NCBI GenBank assembly: GCA_900467745.1
Contig: UBQW01000013.1
Span: forward strand, 1-64,000
Direction: 5' to 3'
DNA: 64,000 bases
DNA from: Hyphomicrobiales bacterium
GTDB taxonomy: Bacteria; Pseudomonadota; Alphaproteobacteria; Rhizobiales; Rhizobiaceae
The notes under the pieces were generated by a model that saw nothing but the letters and a program-made list of their open reading frames with translations, searched no databases and was not told the origin of the DNA. Position 1 is the stretch's first letter; each line of letters begins with the position of its first letter. Positions 10,101 to 18,314 of the stretch are shown here, piece after piece. The position numbers were made by a program, and so were the translations under genes.

Positions 10101-11376
10101 TACAGTCGTGCAAAGCCCTGACATTGACGCGCTGATGAATGACATCGGCCGCAAGGCCAAGGCTGCTGCGCGACCGTTGGGCTTCGCCTCGGCTGACGCC
10201 AAGAACGCTGCCTTGAATGCCATGGCCGATGCGATCCTGGCTGACAGGGAGCGGATCCTTGCGGAAAACGCGCGGGATCTCGAGGATGCGGCGGGTTCGG
10301 ACATGCTGCCCTCATTCATCGACCGGCTGACGCTCACGGAAAAGCGCGTCGCGGAGATGGCCGATGGCATTCGTGCGATCGCTGCCTTGAAGGACCCTGT
10401 CGGCGAGGTGGTCAGCGCCTGGGATCGGCCGAACGGCCTGCAGATCGAGCGCGTGCGTACGCCGCTTGGCGTGATCGGCGTCATCTTCGAAAGCCGCCCG
10501 AATGTGACTGCGGATGCAGGCGCGCTCTGCGTCAAGGCGGGCAATGCCGTCATCCTGCGTTGCGGCTCGGATTCGCGCCGTTCATCGCAAGCTATCTATG
10601 AATGCATGGTGCGCGGCCTGAAGGTTGCCGGGCTCCCAGAGCACGCTATCCAGCTCGTTCCGACCACGGATCGCGCGGCCGTCGGCGCCATGTTGCGCGG
10701 CCTGGATGGAGCGATCGACGTGATCATTCCGCGCGGTGGCAAGAGCCTTGTCGCACGCGTGCAGAACGAAGCCCGGGTGCCCGTCTTCGCGCATCTGGAA
10801 GGTCTGTGCCACATCTATGTCGATGCATCGGCCGATCTCGACATGGCCAAGGAGATCGTCGTCAACGCGAAGATGCGCCGGACAGGGATTTGCGGTGCGG
10901 TCGAGACCATTCTGGTCGACAGCGCTGTCAGTGACACGCACCTCGTGCCGCTGCTGGAGGTTCTGTCGGACGCCGGCTGCGAAGTTCGCGGTTCCTCAAG
11001 CGTCGTAAAGGCTGCGCCGGGAACGAAGGCGGCGACCGAGGAAGATTGGTCCACGGAATATCTCGATGCGATCGTCTCGGTCGCTGTCGTCGATGGCATC
11101 GATGGCGCGATCAAGCATATCCAGACCTATTCGTCGAACCACACCGAAGCCGTGATCGCCGAAGACCCAGCCGTTGTGGACCGCTTCTTCACCGAGGTCG
11201 ATTCCGCCATCCTGCTCCATAATGCCTCGACGCAGTTCGCCGATGGTGGTGAGTTCGGCATGGGTGCGGAGATAGGCATCGCGACCGGCAAGATGCATGC
11301 GCGAGGCCCCGTGGGCGTCGAGCAGCTGACTTCGTTCAAATACCGCGTGCATGGCACCGGCCAAGTCCGGACCTGA
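10093..11376 (+). CDS. proA: Gamma-glutamyl phosphate reductase
   Basis: A 427-residue NADPH-dependent enzyme that reduces glutamyl-5-phosphate to glutamate semialdehyde. Family features include [11 protein letters not shown] near residue 135, I-P-R-G-G-K-S-L-V, and the catalytic Cys in [10 protein letters not shown]. The C-terminal [13 protein letters not shown] block is complete. Overlaps with proB upstream and nadD downstream show one obgE-proB-proA-nadD operon. Confidence 0.97.
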
Positions 11377-12001
11377 TGTGATCAACGACGAATTGGACCG
11401 ACGCTATCTTCGCGTGCCACATGCCGAGCGGGCCATGGTGGTCGGTCTATTCGGCGGTTCCTTCAATCCTCCGCACCAGGGCCACGCCCTTGTGGCGGAG
11501 ATCGCCATCAAGCGGCTTGGTCTCGATCAGCTGTGGTGGATGGTTACTCCCGGCAATCCCTTGAAGGATCCGAGCCAGCTGTTGCCTTTGGCGGAGCGGG
11601 TACGACTCAGCGAAAAGCTTGCCAAGCATCCAGCGATCAAGGTCACCGCATTCGAGAAGAAATTCGGTACGACCTTCACCGCGGAAACGCTGGCGCGGAT
11701 CAAGATCAGCAATCCGCATGTGCATTTCATCTGGATCATGGGTGCCGATAGCCTGAAGACGTTTCATCGCTGGCAGCGGTGGCAGGATATCGCCCGCATG
11801 TTTCCGATCGCGGTCATCGACAGGCCGGGCGCGACGCTATCATTCCTGTCGTCGAAGATGGCCAAGACCTTCGACTTCGCTCGGATCGACGAGGATGATT
11901 CGAGAGCGCTCTGGAAGAAGCCGGCGCCGGCCTGGACATTCATCCACGGTCCGAGATCGCGACTGAGCTCGACAGCGATCCGCGCGCAAAACGGCGCTTA
12001 G
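11351..12001 (+). CDS. nadD: Nicotinate-nucleotide adenylyltransferase
   Basis: Adenylates nicotinate mononucleotide in NAD synthesis. The nucleotidyltransferase motif [11 protein letters not shown] and the C-terminal R-L-S-S-T-A-I-R motif are intact. Three starts are possible: ATG 11351 (216 residues, 26 nt inside proA), GTG 11378 and ATG 11432 (189 residues, directly before the core); none has a clear ribosome site, so the N-terminus is uncertain. In most Rhizobiaceae I know, rsfS follows directly; here a small RNA gene and the mod cluster lie between. Confidence 0.95.
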   Translation: MAPAKSGPDVINDELDRRYLRVPHAERAMVVGLFGGSFNPPHQGHALVAEIAIKRLGLDQLWWMVTPGNPLKDPSQLLPLAERVRLSEKLAKHPAIKVTAFEKKFGTTFTAETLARIKISNPHVHFIWIMGADSLKTFHRWQRWQDIARMFPIAVIDRPGATLSFLSSKMAKTFDFARIDEDDSRALWKKPAPAWTFIHGPRSRLSSTAIRAQNGA

Positions 12002-12024
12002 CTTATTTCTCTCAATAATACGCT

Positions 12025-12146
12025 GGAAAATGAAAAGCCCGACGGGGGAGGATCCGTCGGGCTTAAAACTTGACCGGCAACTGGGAGGAGGAGTGTTGCC
12101 GATCCGTTACCGAACAGCTTGGGAGGAGGAGATCGCTGTCCGGTGA
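12025..12146 (-). ncRNA. Candidate trans-acting small RNA with three anti-Shine-Dalgarno hairpin loops
   Basis: On the minus strand three successive hairpins occur. The first has CCGGACAGC/GCTGTTCGG (12135-12143 with 12110-12118) around a loop containing CTCCTCCTCCC. The second has CGGCAAC/GTTGCCG (12095-12101 with 12075-12081) around a loop with the same motif. The third is an intrinsic terminator, AAGCCCGACGG/CCGTCGGGCTT (12035-12064), with TCCTCCC in its loop and TTTTCATTTT after it. All three loops expose an anti-Shine-Dalgarno sequence, the hallmark of Rhizobiales sRNA families such as alpha-r8 (mmgR) and alpha-r14 or cuckoo RNAs. Length is roughly 115-120 nt. The exact 5' end and family are not fixed from sequence. 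Confidence 0.75.
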
Positions 12147-12453
12147 GAGACTTGTATGATGAGTATCACAGAAAGGAAAGCGGAATTGGTGCATCGCAGC
12201 AATGCATTTCTGGCATGTGTTTAAGTGTCGCACCCATCCAAATGCTCAATATCTGCGCACTACACTGGAGATTTATCAAGTTTGAGGGCCTTTTGTCAGA
12301 TGGATACTAGCAAATGGCTACCTCTTGGCCGCGCTAATTGCTGCCTTGCGGCAGTCTACCGCCCTGACCCACGCCAGTGCGATCAGCTCGGCTGCGGACC
12401 TATTCCACGCGTTGCGTTCAAGTGAATATAGCGCTGGTCAATAGCCAAGTTTC

Positions 12454-12477
12454 CGTTATATCTCTGCAGATATCTCG
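12454..12477. promoter_or_regulatory. ModE-type operator upstream of modA
   Basis: CGTTATATCT (12454-12463), four bases, then AGATATCTCG (12468-12477) form an inverted repeat matching at 8 of 10 positions. It resembles the molybdate-responsive ModE box (CGTTATAT...ATATAACG). It ends 18 bp before the modA ATG, where bound ModE would block expression when molybdate is plentiful. Confidence 0.65.
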
Positions 12478-12495
12478 AAGCGTTGGGGAGCCAAT

Positions 12496-13281
12496 ATGCA
12501 CAATCGTCGTCAATGGGTGAAATTCGCAGCCGTCGCGGTCTCCGCGATCTGGCTTGGTGCGACCGCCGGCACTGCCTTCGCCGCTGAAAAAGTTACGGTA
12601 TTCGCTGCCGCGAGCATGAAGAATGCGCTTGATGCGGCCAATGCCGAATGGGCCAAGGAAAGCGGCAAGGAAGCCGTCGTCTCCTATGCGGCGAGCTCCG
12701 CGCTTGCAAAGCAGATCGAAGGCGGCGCGCCGGCGGATGTGTTCATCTCGGCCGACCTCGACTGGATGGATTATCTCGCCAAGAAGAACCTGATCAAGGC
12801 GGACACCCGCTCCAACCTGCTCGGCAACAGCATCGTGCTCGTCGCCGCCAAGGACAAGGTCAAGCCTGTCGACATCAAACAGGGCTTCGATCTCGCCGGC
12901 CTGCTCGGCGACGGCAAGCTCGCGATGGGCGAAGTCAAGTCGGTGCCGGCAGGCAAGTACGGCAAGGCGGCGCTTGAAAAGCTCGGCGTTTGGTCGTCGG
13001 TCGAAGGCAAGGTCGCAGGCGCTGAAAGCGTGCGCGCGGCGCTGGCGCTGGTCTCGCGCGGCGAAGCGCCGTTCGGCATCGTCTACAAGACCGATGTGAA
13101 CGCCGATCCGGGTGTTGCGGTTGCCGGCACCTTCCCTGCCGATTCGCACCCGCCGATCACCTATCCGATCGCGATCCTGTCAGAGAGCAAGAATGCCGAT
13201 ACGGCCGCCTATCTCGACTTTCTGAAGTCGGAGAAGGCTGCGCACTTCTTTACCGAACAGGGCTTCACCATCCTGAAATAA
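12496..13281 (+). CDS. modA: Molybdate ABC transporter, periplasmic binding protein
   Basis: A 261-residue exported protein. Residues 1-30 are a signal peptide (R-R-Q-W start, hydrophobic core, A-F-A cleavage region). The mature part has the ModA motifs F-A-A-A-S-M-K-N-A-L, Y-A-A-S-S-A-L-A-K-Q-I and A-P-A-D-V-F-I-S-A-D that form the oxyanion site. It binds molybdate (or tungstate) for ModBC. A terminator separates it from modB, so it may be expressed above the permease. Confidence 0.95.
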   Translation: MHNRRQWVKFAAVAVSAIWLGATAGTAFAAEKVTVFAAASMKNALDAANAEWAKESGKEAVVSYAASSALAKQIEGGAPADVFISADLDWMDYLAKKNLIKADTRSNLLGNSIVLVAAKDKVKPVDIKQGFDLAGLLGDGKLAMGEVKSVPAGKYGKAALEKLGVWSSVEGKVAGAESVRAALALVSRGEAPFGIVYKTDVNADPGVAVAGTFPADSHPPITYPIAILSESKNADTAAYLDFLKSEKAAHFFTEQGFTILK

Positions 13282-13310
13282 TTGCGGTTTTAGACGCAAC
13301 TGCCTAGCTT

Positions 13311-13342
13311 GAAGGCCCGCCACGGTGGGCCTTCGTTTTTTT
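13311..13342 (+). terminator. Intrinsic terminator between modA and modB
   Basis: GAAGGCCC (13311-13318) and GGGCCTTC (13327-13334) form a perfect 8-bp stem followed by G and seven T. It lies inside the mod operon, immediately before the modB ribosome site. Confidence 0.85.
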
Positions 13343-13355
13343 AGGAGCATCGCAT

Positions 13356-14057
13356 TTGGAAGCACTTGGTCTGAGCAGTGACGAATGGACGGCGATCATG
13401 CTCAGCCTGCGGGTGTCGATCGTTGCAATGCTGGCAAGCCTGCCCTTCGGCATCGGTGTCGCGCTGCTTCTGGCGCGCGGGCGCTTCTGGGGCAAATCCA
13501 TTCTCAACGGCATCGTGCATCTGCCGCTCATCCTGCCGCCCGTCGTTACCGGTTTCATCCTGCTTGTGCTGTTTGGTCGGCGCGGGGTGATCGGCGCCTT
13601 TCTCGATCAGTATTTCGGCATCGTCTTTTCCTTCCGGTGGACGGGGGCGGCGCTTGCCTGCGCTGTTATGGCCTTTCCGCTGATGGTGCGCAGCATCCGG
13701 CTCTCGATCGAGGCGATCGACCGCAAGCTTGAAGAGGCTGCCGGCACGCTCGGCGCCAGCCCGTTCTGGGTCTTCCTGACGGTGACGCTGCCCCTCACCT
13801 TGCCCGGCATCATCGCCGGCATGATCCTGGCCTTCGCGAAGTCCATGGGCGAGTTCGGTGCGACGATTACCTTCGTTTCCAATATCCCCGGCGAGACGCA
13901 GACGCTGTCAGCTGCGATCTATTCCTTCACGCAGGTGCCGGGCGGGGATGCCGGCGCGTTGCGGCTGACATTGGTGGCCGTGGTTATTTCCATGGCCGCG
14001 CTGCTCGCATCCGAATTCCTGTCACGTCTCATCGGGCGGAGGATCGATCCGCAATGA
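13356..14057 (+). CDS. modB: Molybdate ABC transporter, permease
   Basis: A 233-residue inner-membrane permease, starting at TTG 13356 with AGGAG eight bases upstream. About five to six membrane segments are visible. The ABC-coupling EAA loop is [15 protein letters not shown] near residues 125-140, and [11 protein letters not shown] follows, as in other ModB proteins. It overlaps modC by 4 nt (ATGA). Confidence 0.96.
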   Translation: MEALGLSSDEWTAIMLSLRVSIVAMLASLPFGIGVALLLARGRFWGKSILNGIVHLPLILPPVVTGFILLVLFGRRGVIGAFLDQYFGIVFSFRWTGAALACAVMAFPLMVRSIRLSIEAIDRKLEEAAGTLGASPFWVFLTVTLPLTLPGIIAGMILAFAKSMGEFGATITFVSNIPGETQTLSAAIYSFTQVPGGDAGALRLTLVAVVISMAALLASEFLSRLIGRRIDPQ

Positions 14058-15121
14058 CGCTCGTTGTTCAGGCAAAGCATCGGTTTGACGCCTTCTCGCT
14101 TGAGGCGGGGTTCACGTCGGAGCGCGGGATTACCGCGCTGTTCGGCCGCTCGGGTTCGGGAAAGACCTCGATGATCCGGATGATCGCCGGGTTGACGCGG
14201 CCCGACGAGGGACGGATCAGCCTCGACGGCGAGATACTGACGGATACCGCCAAGCGCATTTTCGTCGCCAAGCATCGCCGGCGGTTCGGCTATGTGTTTC
14301 AGGAAGCACGGCTCTTCCCGCATCTGACAGTGCGCCAGAACCTGACCTATGGTCGCTGGTTCGCGCCGAAGGGCGCGCCACGGGAGAGCTTTGAGCGGAT
14401 CGTCGGCCTGCTCGATATCGAGAGGCTGCTCGGCCGCAGTCCTGAACACCTGTCCGGCGGCGAAAAGCAACGGGTGGCGATCGGCCGCGCGCTCTTGTCG
14501 TCGCCGCGCCTGCTTCTCATGGATGAGCCGCTTGCCGCGCTCGACGAAGCGCGCAAGGCTGAGGTGATGCCGTTTCTTGAGCGTCTGCGTGACGAGATGG
14601 ATATTCCGATCGTCTATGTCAGCCATTCTGTGGCGGAGGTGGCGCGGCTTGCCGATCAGGTCGTCGTCATGCAGGACGGTCGGGTGAATGCCGTTGGCGC
14701 GGCAACCGAGGTGCTCAGCCTGCCCGCGGCGTCGCTCGATCGGCGTGAGGCGGGTGCCTTGCTGCAGGGGCGTGTGGAGGCCGTGGACGAGCGGCATCGC
14801 CTGGCCACCGTTGCGATGACGACCGTGCGGTTGCACGTGCCCGATGCCGGTCTTGCACCAGGCAAGGCGGTGCGTGTCCGTATTCCCTCGCGTGACGTGA
14901 TGCTTGCCACCGAACGGCCAAACGGCCTCAGCGCGCTCAACGTGCTTGAAGGTACGATCCTGGCGGTGACGCCGTCCGATGACGCGACCGTAGACGTCAC
15001 GGTCGATTGCGGAGGCGATGCGATCCTGTCGCGGATCACCAGTTTCTCGGCGGAGCGCATGGCGCTGCGTCAGGACATGCCGGTGTTCGCCATTATCAAG
15101 ACGGTTGCTTTGGAGCCTTAA
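14054..15121 (+). CDS. modC: Molybdate ABC transporter, ATP-binding protein
   Basis: A 355-residue ATPase. Walker A is G-R-S-G-S-G-K-T-S near residue 32, the signature is [12 protein letters not shown], and Walker B is [14 protein letters not shown]-terminal domain of about 125 residues fits a Mop/TOBE molybdate-binding regulatory domain, as in other ModC proteins. Because the local ModE lacks such a domain, this may be the only recognisable oxyanion-sensing module in the cluster besides ModA. The stop overlaps the modE stop on the other strand. Confidence 0.95.
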   Translation: MTLVVQAKHRFDAFSLEAGFTSERGITALFGRSGSGKTSMIRMIAGLTRPDEGRISLDGEILTDTAKRIFVAKHRRRFGYVFQEARLFPHLTVRQNLTYGRWFAPKGAPRESFERIVGLLDIERLLGRSPEHLSGGEKQRVAIGRALLSSPRLLLMDEPLAALDEARKAEVMPFLERLRDEMDIPIVYVSHSVAEVARLADQVVVMQDGRVNAVGAATEVLSLPAASLDRREAGALLQGRVEAVDERHRLATVAMTTVRLHVPDAGLAPGKAVRVRIPSRDVMLATERPNGLSALNVLEGTILAVTPSDDATVDVTVDCGGDAILSRITSFSAERMALRQDMPVFAIIKTVALEP

Positions 15122-15498
15122 ACAGCCGGCTCGGTGCCATCGATCAGACGGTTGCTTTCCAGCCAGGCGAGGTCGTCGGCCAAGGTTACCCGGATCGTTT
15201 GCTCCATCTGCCGAAAGCGCGCGAGCAATTCCTCGCCGAATTCAGTCAGCGCCGCACCCCCACCCTTCTGGCCGCCGCGCTGCGATTCGACGACGGGATG
15301 CTTGAACATCCGGTTCATTTCGCTGACCAGCAGCCAGGCGCGCCGGTAGGACATGTCCATCGCGCGGCCGCCGGCGGAAATCGAGCCGGTCTCCCTGATG
15401 TGCTCCAGCAGTTCCATCTTGCCGTGCCCAAGGCGATCCTCATGTGGAAAGCTGATGCGAAGGACCGGGACAAGCGTGTTTTCAAGCGTGTTTTTCAT
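15118..15498 (-). CDS. modE: ModE-type molybdenum transcriptional repressor, DNA-binding domain only
   Basis: A winged helix-turn-helix protein of the LysR/ModE type, about 126 residues from ATG 15498 (a GTG at 15513 is also possible). The pattern [23 protein letters not shown] and [14 protein letters not shown] is the ModE N-terminal domain. E. coli ModE is about 262 residues with two molybdate-binding domains; these are absent here, so how it senses molybdate is unclear. It is convergent with modC and is the likely ligand of the box at 12454. Confidence 0.88.
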   Translation of the reverse strand: MKNTLENTLVPVLRISFPHEDRLGHGKMELLEHIRETGSISAGGRAMDMSYRRAWLLVSEMNRMFKHPVVESQRGGQKGGGAALTEFGEELLARFRQMEQTIRVTLADDLAWLESNRLIDGTEPAV

Positions 15499-15676
15499 TT
15501 GTAATCTTCGCACTGGGACGAAGCATCACTTTACTGAGGGCGACAGCAACTGTACACAGCCCCGCAGGATGCACTTGAGGCTGAGCCATCCGTTGCTGCC
15601 GCGCCAAATCCGGCATTCATGCTTTGTGATCGCGGGCGTCTTGAAACATTTATGGTTCGGTGCCTATCTTAACCAT

Positions 15677-15694
15677 GATTTGGTTCGCCAAATC
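15677..15694 (+). promoter_or_regulatory. Hairpin with TTCG tetraloop in the rsfS leader
   Basis: GATTTGG (15677-15683), TTCG and CCAAATC (15688-15694) form a perfect 7-bp stem closed by a stable UUCG-type loop. It spans possible upstream ATG codons of rsfS and suggests that this stretch is an untranslated leader or a protein-binding palindrome. Confidence 0.4.
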
Positions 15695-15734
15695 AGTGAT
15701 GTGCATGCTTTGTCATTCCGAGAAAGGGAAAGCA

Positions 15735-16145
15735 CTGACAACAGTACACGCAAAGGGAAGCACGAAAGTCGTTGTCCCGAAGAGCCCGGAACGTGGCGTT
15801 GATGCCGCTGCCCGCGCCCTGCACACCGTCCTCGTCAGCCTCGAGGACTCCAAAGCTGAAGATATCGTTTCCATCGACATTGCCGGAAAATCGGCGCTCG
15901 GCGACTTCATGGTCGTGGTATCGGGCCGCTCGAGCCGCCATGTCATGGCAATTGCCGACCACCTGCTCAGCGACCTCAAGGACGAGGGCTTCGGCTCCGC
16001 CCGAGTCGAAGGCCAGGATGCCGGCGATTGGATCCTGATCGATACCGGCGATGTTATCGTGCATGTCTTCCGTCCCGAAATTCGCGAGTTCTACAACATC
16101 GAAAAGATGTGGCAGGCTCCCGATCTGGACGAGACGCTGCACTGA
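15735..16145 (+). CDS. rsfS: Ribosomal silencing factor RsfS
   Basis: RsfS (DUF143/Iojap family) binds L14 and blocks subunit joining. The core L-E-D-S-K-A-E-D-I-V-S-I-D, D-F-M-V-V-V-S-G-R-S and D-W-I-L-I-D-T-G-D is conserved. Family members start M-T-T-V-H-A-K-G or similar. Here that point is CTG at 15735, six bases after AGGGAA, giving 136 residues. In-frame ATGs further up (the nearest at 15708) lie over a hairpin and lack a clear ribosome site, so CTG initiation is likely but unproven. It is followed by rlmH, the normal partner. Confidence 0.9.
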   Translation: MTTVHAKGSTKVVVPKSPERGVDAAARALHTVLVSLEDSKAEDIVSIDIAGKSALGDFMVVVSGRSSRHVMAIADHLLSDLKDEGFGSARVEGQDAGDWILIDTGDVIVHVFRPEIREFYNIEKMWQAPDLDETLH

Positions 16146-16276
16146 TACTCCAGCCGGCAGGCTGTCTGGACGCTGCGTCCGGCGCCTGATAGATGGCTGT
16201 GATTGGGCCGGCGGTGCTTTAGCCCCGGCCTGCGGCACCTTTGGGCCGCGAAAAGCCTGATAGCAGGAGCGGATAC

Positions 16277-16759
16277 ATGCGCGTTGGTCTTTTTGCCGTG
16301 GGGCGGCTCAAATCCGGCCCGGAGAAGGATCTTGCGGCGCGTTATTTCGACCGCTTTGCGAAGGCCGGTCCCGCCATCGGCCTCGAATTCTCCCGCGTTG
16401 TCGAAGTCGCCGAAAGTCGCGCGTCCAATGCCGATACGCGCAAGCGCGAGGAAGCGGGCATGCTTCAGAAGTCGCTGGCGGATGGCAGTATCCTCATTCT
16501 CCTCGACGAGCGCGGCAAGGCGATCGACAGCGAAGGCTTCGCCACGCTGCTCGGGAACTACCGCGATCAGGGAAAGCGCGAGATGTTGATCGCGATCGGC
16601 GGCGCCGATGGGCTTGATCCGGCGCTCTATGATCGGGCCGACGCAACGCTGTGCCTGGGCAAGATGACCTGGCCGCATCAACTCGTTCGCACGCTGATCG
16701 CCGAGCAGCTTTATCGCGCGGTGACGATCCTCTCCGGCCATCCCTACCATCGCGTCTGA
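16277..16759 (+). CDS. rlmH: 23S rRNA (pseudouridine-1915-N3)-methyltransferase
   Basis: A 160-residue SPOUT methyltransferase that modifies pseudouridine 1915 in helix 69. ATG 16277 follows GCAGGAGCGG; a start at 16241 would add residues absent from the family. The C-terminal knot carries L-I-A-I-G-G-A-D-G-L-D and L-G-K-M-T-W-P-H-Q-L, ending H-P-Y-H-R-V as in other RlmH proteins. It follows rsfS after 131 bp. Confidence 0.96.
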   Translation: MRVGLFAVGRLKSGPEKDLAARYFDRFAKAGPAIGLEFSRVVEVAESRASNADTRKREEAGMLQKSLADGSILILLDERGKAIDSEGFATLLGNYRDQGKREMLIAIGGADGLDPALYDRADATLCLGKMTWPHQLVRTLIAEQLYRAVTILSGHPYHRV

Positions 16760-16880
16760 GCGCTCACGATCATTCACGCAGGTGTGTCTTGCGCGATCGG
16801 GCGGCAGGCCTCAATCTTTCTGGCAAAGATGGTCAAATCAGCTTAATCTTCGCGCGGCTTAAGAGGATTTACCGATCGGC

Positions 16881-18314
16881 ATGCCGACACCTGCATCCAA
16901 GCGAAACTATGTGATCTTGTCGGTTGCCGTGGCTGGCCTTGCCGCGTCGGTTCTCGGCGTGTCCGGGTGGGTTTCCGCTCTGGCGCAGGAGCAGCCGGCC
17001 GCTGCACAGCCGGACTCGCAGGCGGCGAACGCGCCCGTTGCGGCCGCGGCACCTGATCCAGCCGTCGAACTGGAAAAGAAGCGCGACCAGACGCGCAGCG
17101 AACTGGATGCGCTGTCGAAGACCATCAATCTCTCTTCGAGCAAGGTCGCGGAACTGCAGAAGAGCATCGAGGATCTGGACAAGAGCACCAGCAGTGTTCG
17201 CCAGGCGCTGATCGATTCCGCCGCAAGGCGCAAGTCGCTGGAAAAGCAGATACTGGAGAGCGAGAAGAAGCTTGCCGATCTCGGCGTGAAGGAAGATGCG
17301 GTTCGTCAGTCGCTGCACGAGCGGCGTGGATTGCTGGCCGAGGTGCTTGCGGCGCTGCAGCGGATGGGACGTAACCCGCCGCCGGCGCTTCTGGTGACGC
17401 CCGATGACGCGCTTGCCTCGGTGCGCAGCGCCATCCTGCTCGGTGCCGTCGTTCCCGGCATCCGCAAGGAGACGGACAAACTCGCCGCCGATCTCGGCAA
17501 CCTGGCCTCTCTGCAGGCCGCAAGTGCCGCCGAGAAGACCGGCTTGACGACGACGATGACCAACAGCCTCGAGGAAGAGCGGCGCATGGATTTGCTTCTC
17601 GCCGAGAACGAGAAATTGAGCCGCAGCAATACGGCTGAGCTCAATGCCGAGCGGCAGCGCTCCGAGGAGCTCGCGGGCAAGGCCACGAGCCTGGAGAGCC
17701 TCGTGGCATCGATGGAAAGCGAGATTTCATCCGTTCGCCAGGCGACGGCCGCGGCGCGTCAGGCGGAGGAAAATCGCAGGCTGCTGACGGTTGAACAGCG
17801 CGCGCAGGCCAAGGCTTTGGCCGACAGCGGGGTGCCCGATAAAAACCGTATTGCCCCCGCATATCCGTTCGGAGAATTGAAGGCCAAGCTGGAGTTGCCC
17901 GTTGCCGGCGATATCCTGCGCCAGTTCGGCGATGCCGATGGAACAGGCCATGAGGCGATGGGTATGACGCTGGCGACCAACCCGGAAACGGTGGTCACCG
18001 CACCGGCGGATGGTCTGATCGTTTATGCCGGCGCGTTTCGCAGCTACGGGCAGATGATCATTCTCGATGCCGGCGATGGATATCACTTGGTTCTCTCCGG
18101 AATGGAGACCATGAACGCGCGGCAGGGCAAGTTTGTTTTCGCCGGCGAACCGCTTGCGGTGATGGGTGCGAAAAGAGTGGCCAGTGCGACTGCATTGGCG
18201 CTGGAAACAAACCGACCAACGCTTTACATTGAATTTCGAAAAGACGGAAAGCCGGTCGATTCCCGACCATGGTGGACCGCCAAAGACACCGGAAAGGCAC
18301 GCAATGATTCGTAG
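16881..18314 (+). CDS. EnvC-like murein hydrolase activator (M23/LytM fold)
   Basis: A 477-residue exported protein: an N-terminal hydrophobic signal segment (about 12-35), a low-complexity Ala/Gln stretch, long coiled coil (about 55-315) and a C-terminal LytM domain (about 350-470). The domain keeps the fold landmarks V-T-A-P-A-D-G-L-I-V-Y-A-G and Y-G-Q-M-I-I-L-D. The zinc ligands appear replaced: the usual HxGxD region reads E-A-M-G-M-T and the final HLHFE reads L-Y-I-E-F. It is therefore likely an amidase activator in cell separation, not an enzyme. It overlaps ctpA by 11 nt. Confidence 0.88.
   Translation: MPTPASKRNYVILSVAVAGLAASVLGVSGWVSALAQEQPAAAQPDSQAANAPVAAAAPDPAVELEKKRDQTRSELDALSKTINLSSSKVAELQKSIEDLDKSTSSVRQALIDSAARRKSLEKQILESEKKLADLGVKEDAVRQSLHERRGLLAEVLAALQRMGRNPPPALLVTPDDALASVRSAILLGAVVPGIRKETDKLAADLGNLASLQAASAAEKTGLTTTMTNSLEEERRMDLLLAENEKLSRSNTAELNAERQRSEELAGKATSLESLVASMESEISSVRQATAAARQAEENRRLLTVEQRAQAKALADSGVPDKNRIAPAYPFGELKAKLELPVAGDILRQFGDADGTGHEAMGMTLATNPETVVTAPADGLIVYAGAFRSYGQMIILDAGDGYHLVLSGMETMNARQGKFVFAGEPLAVMGAKRVASATALALETNRPTLYIEFRKDGKPVDSRPWWTAKDTGKARNDS

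Noticed and set aside
14825..14845. CACGTG-containing sequence inside modC as a second parS site
   Set aside because: Only the central hexamer matches; the outer bases differ from parS. Other CACGTG occurrences near 1180, 35140 and 51725 fail in the same way.
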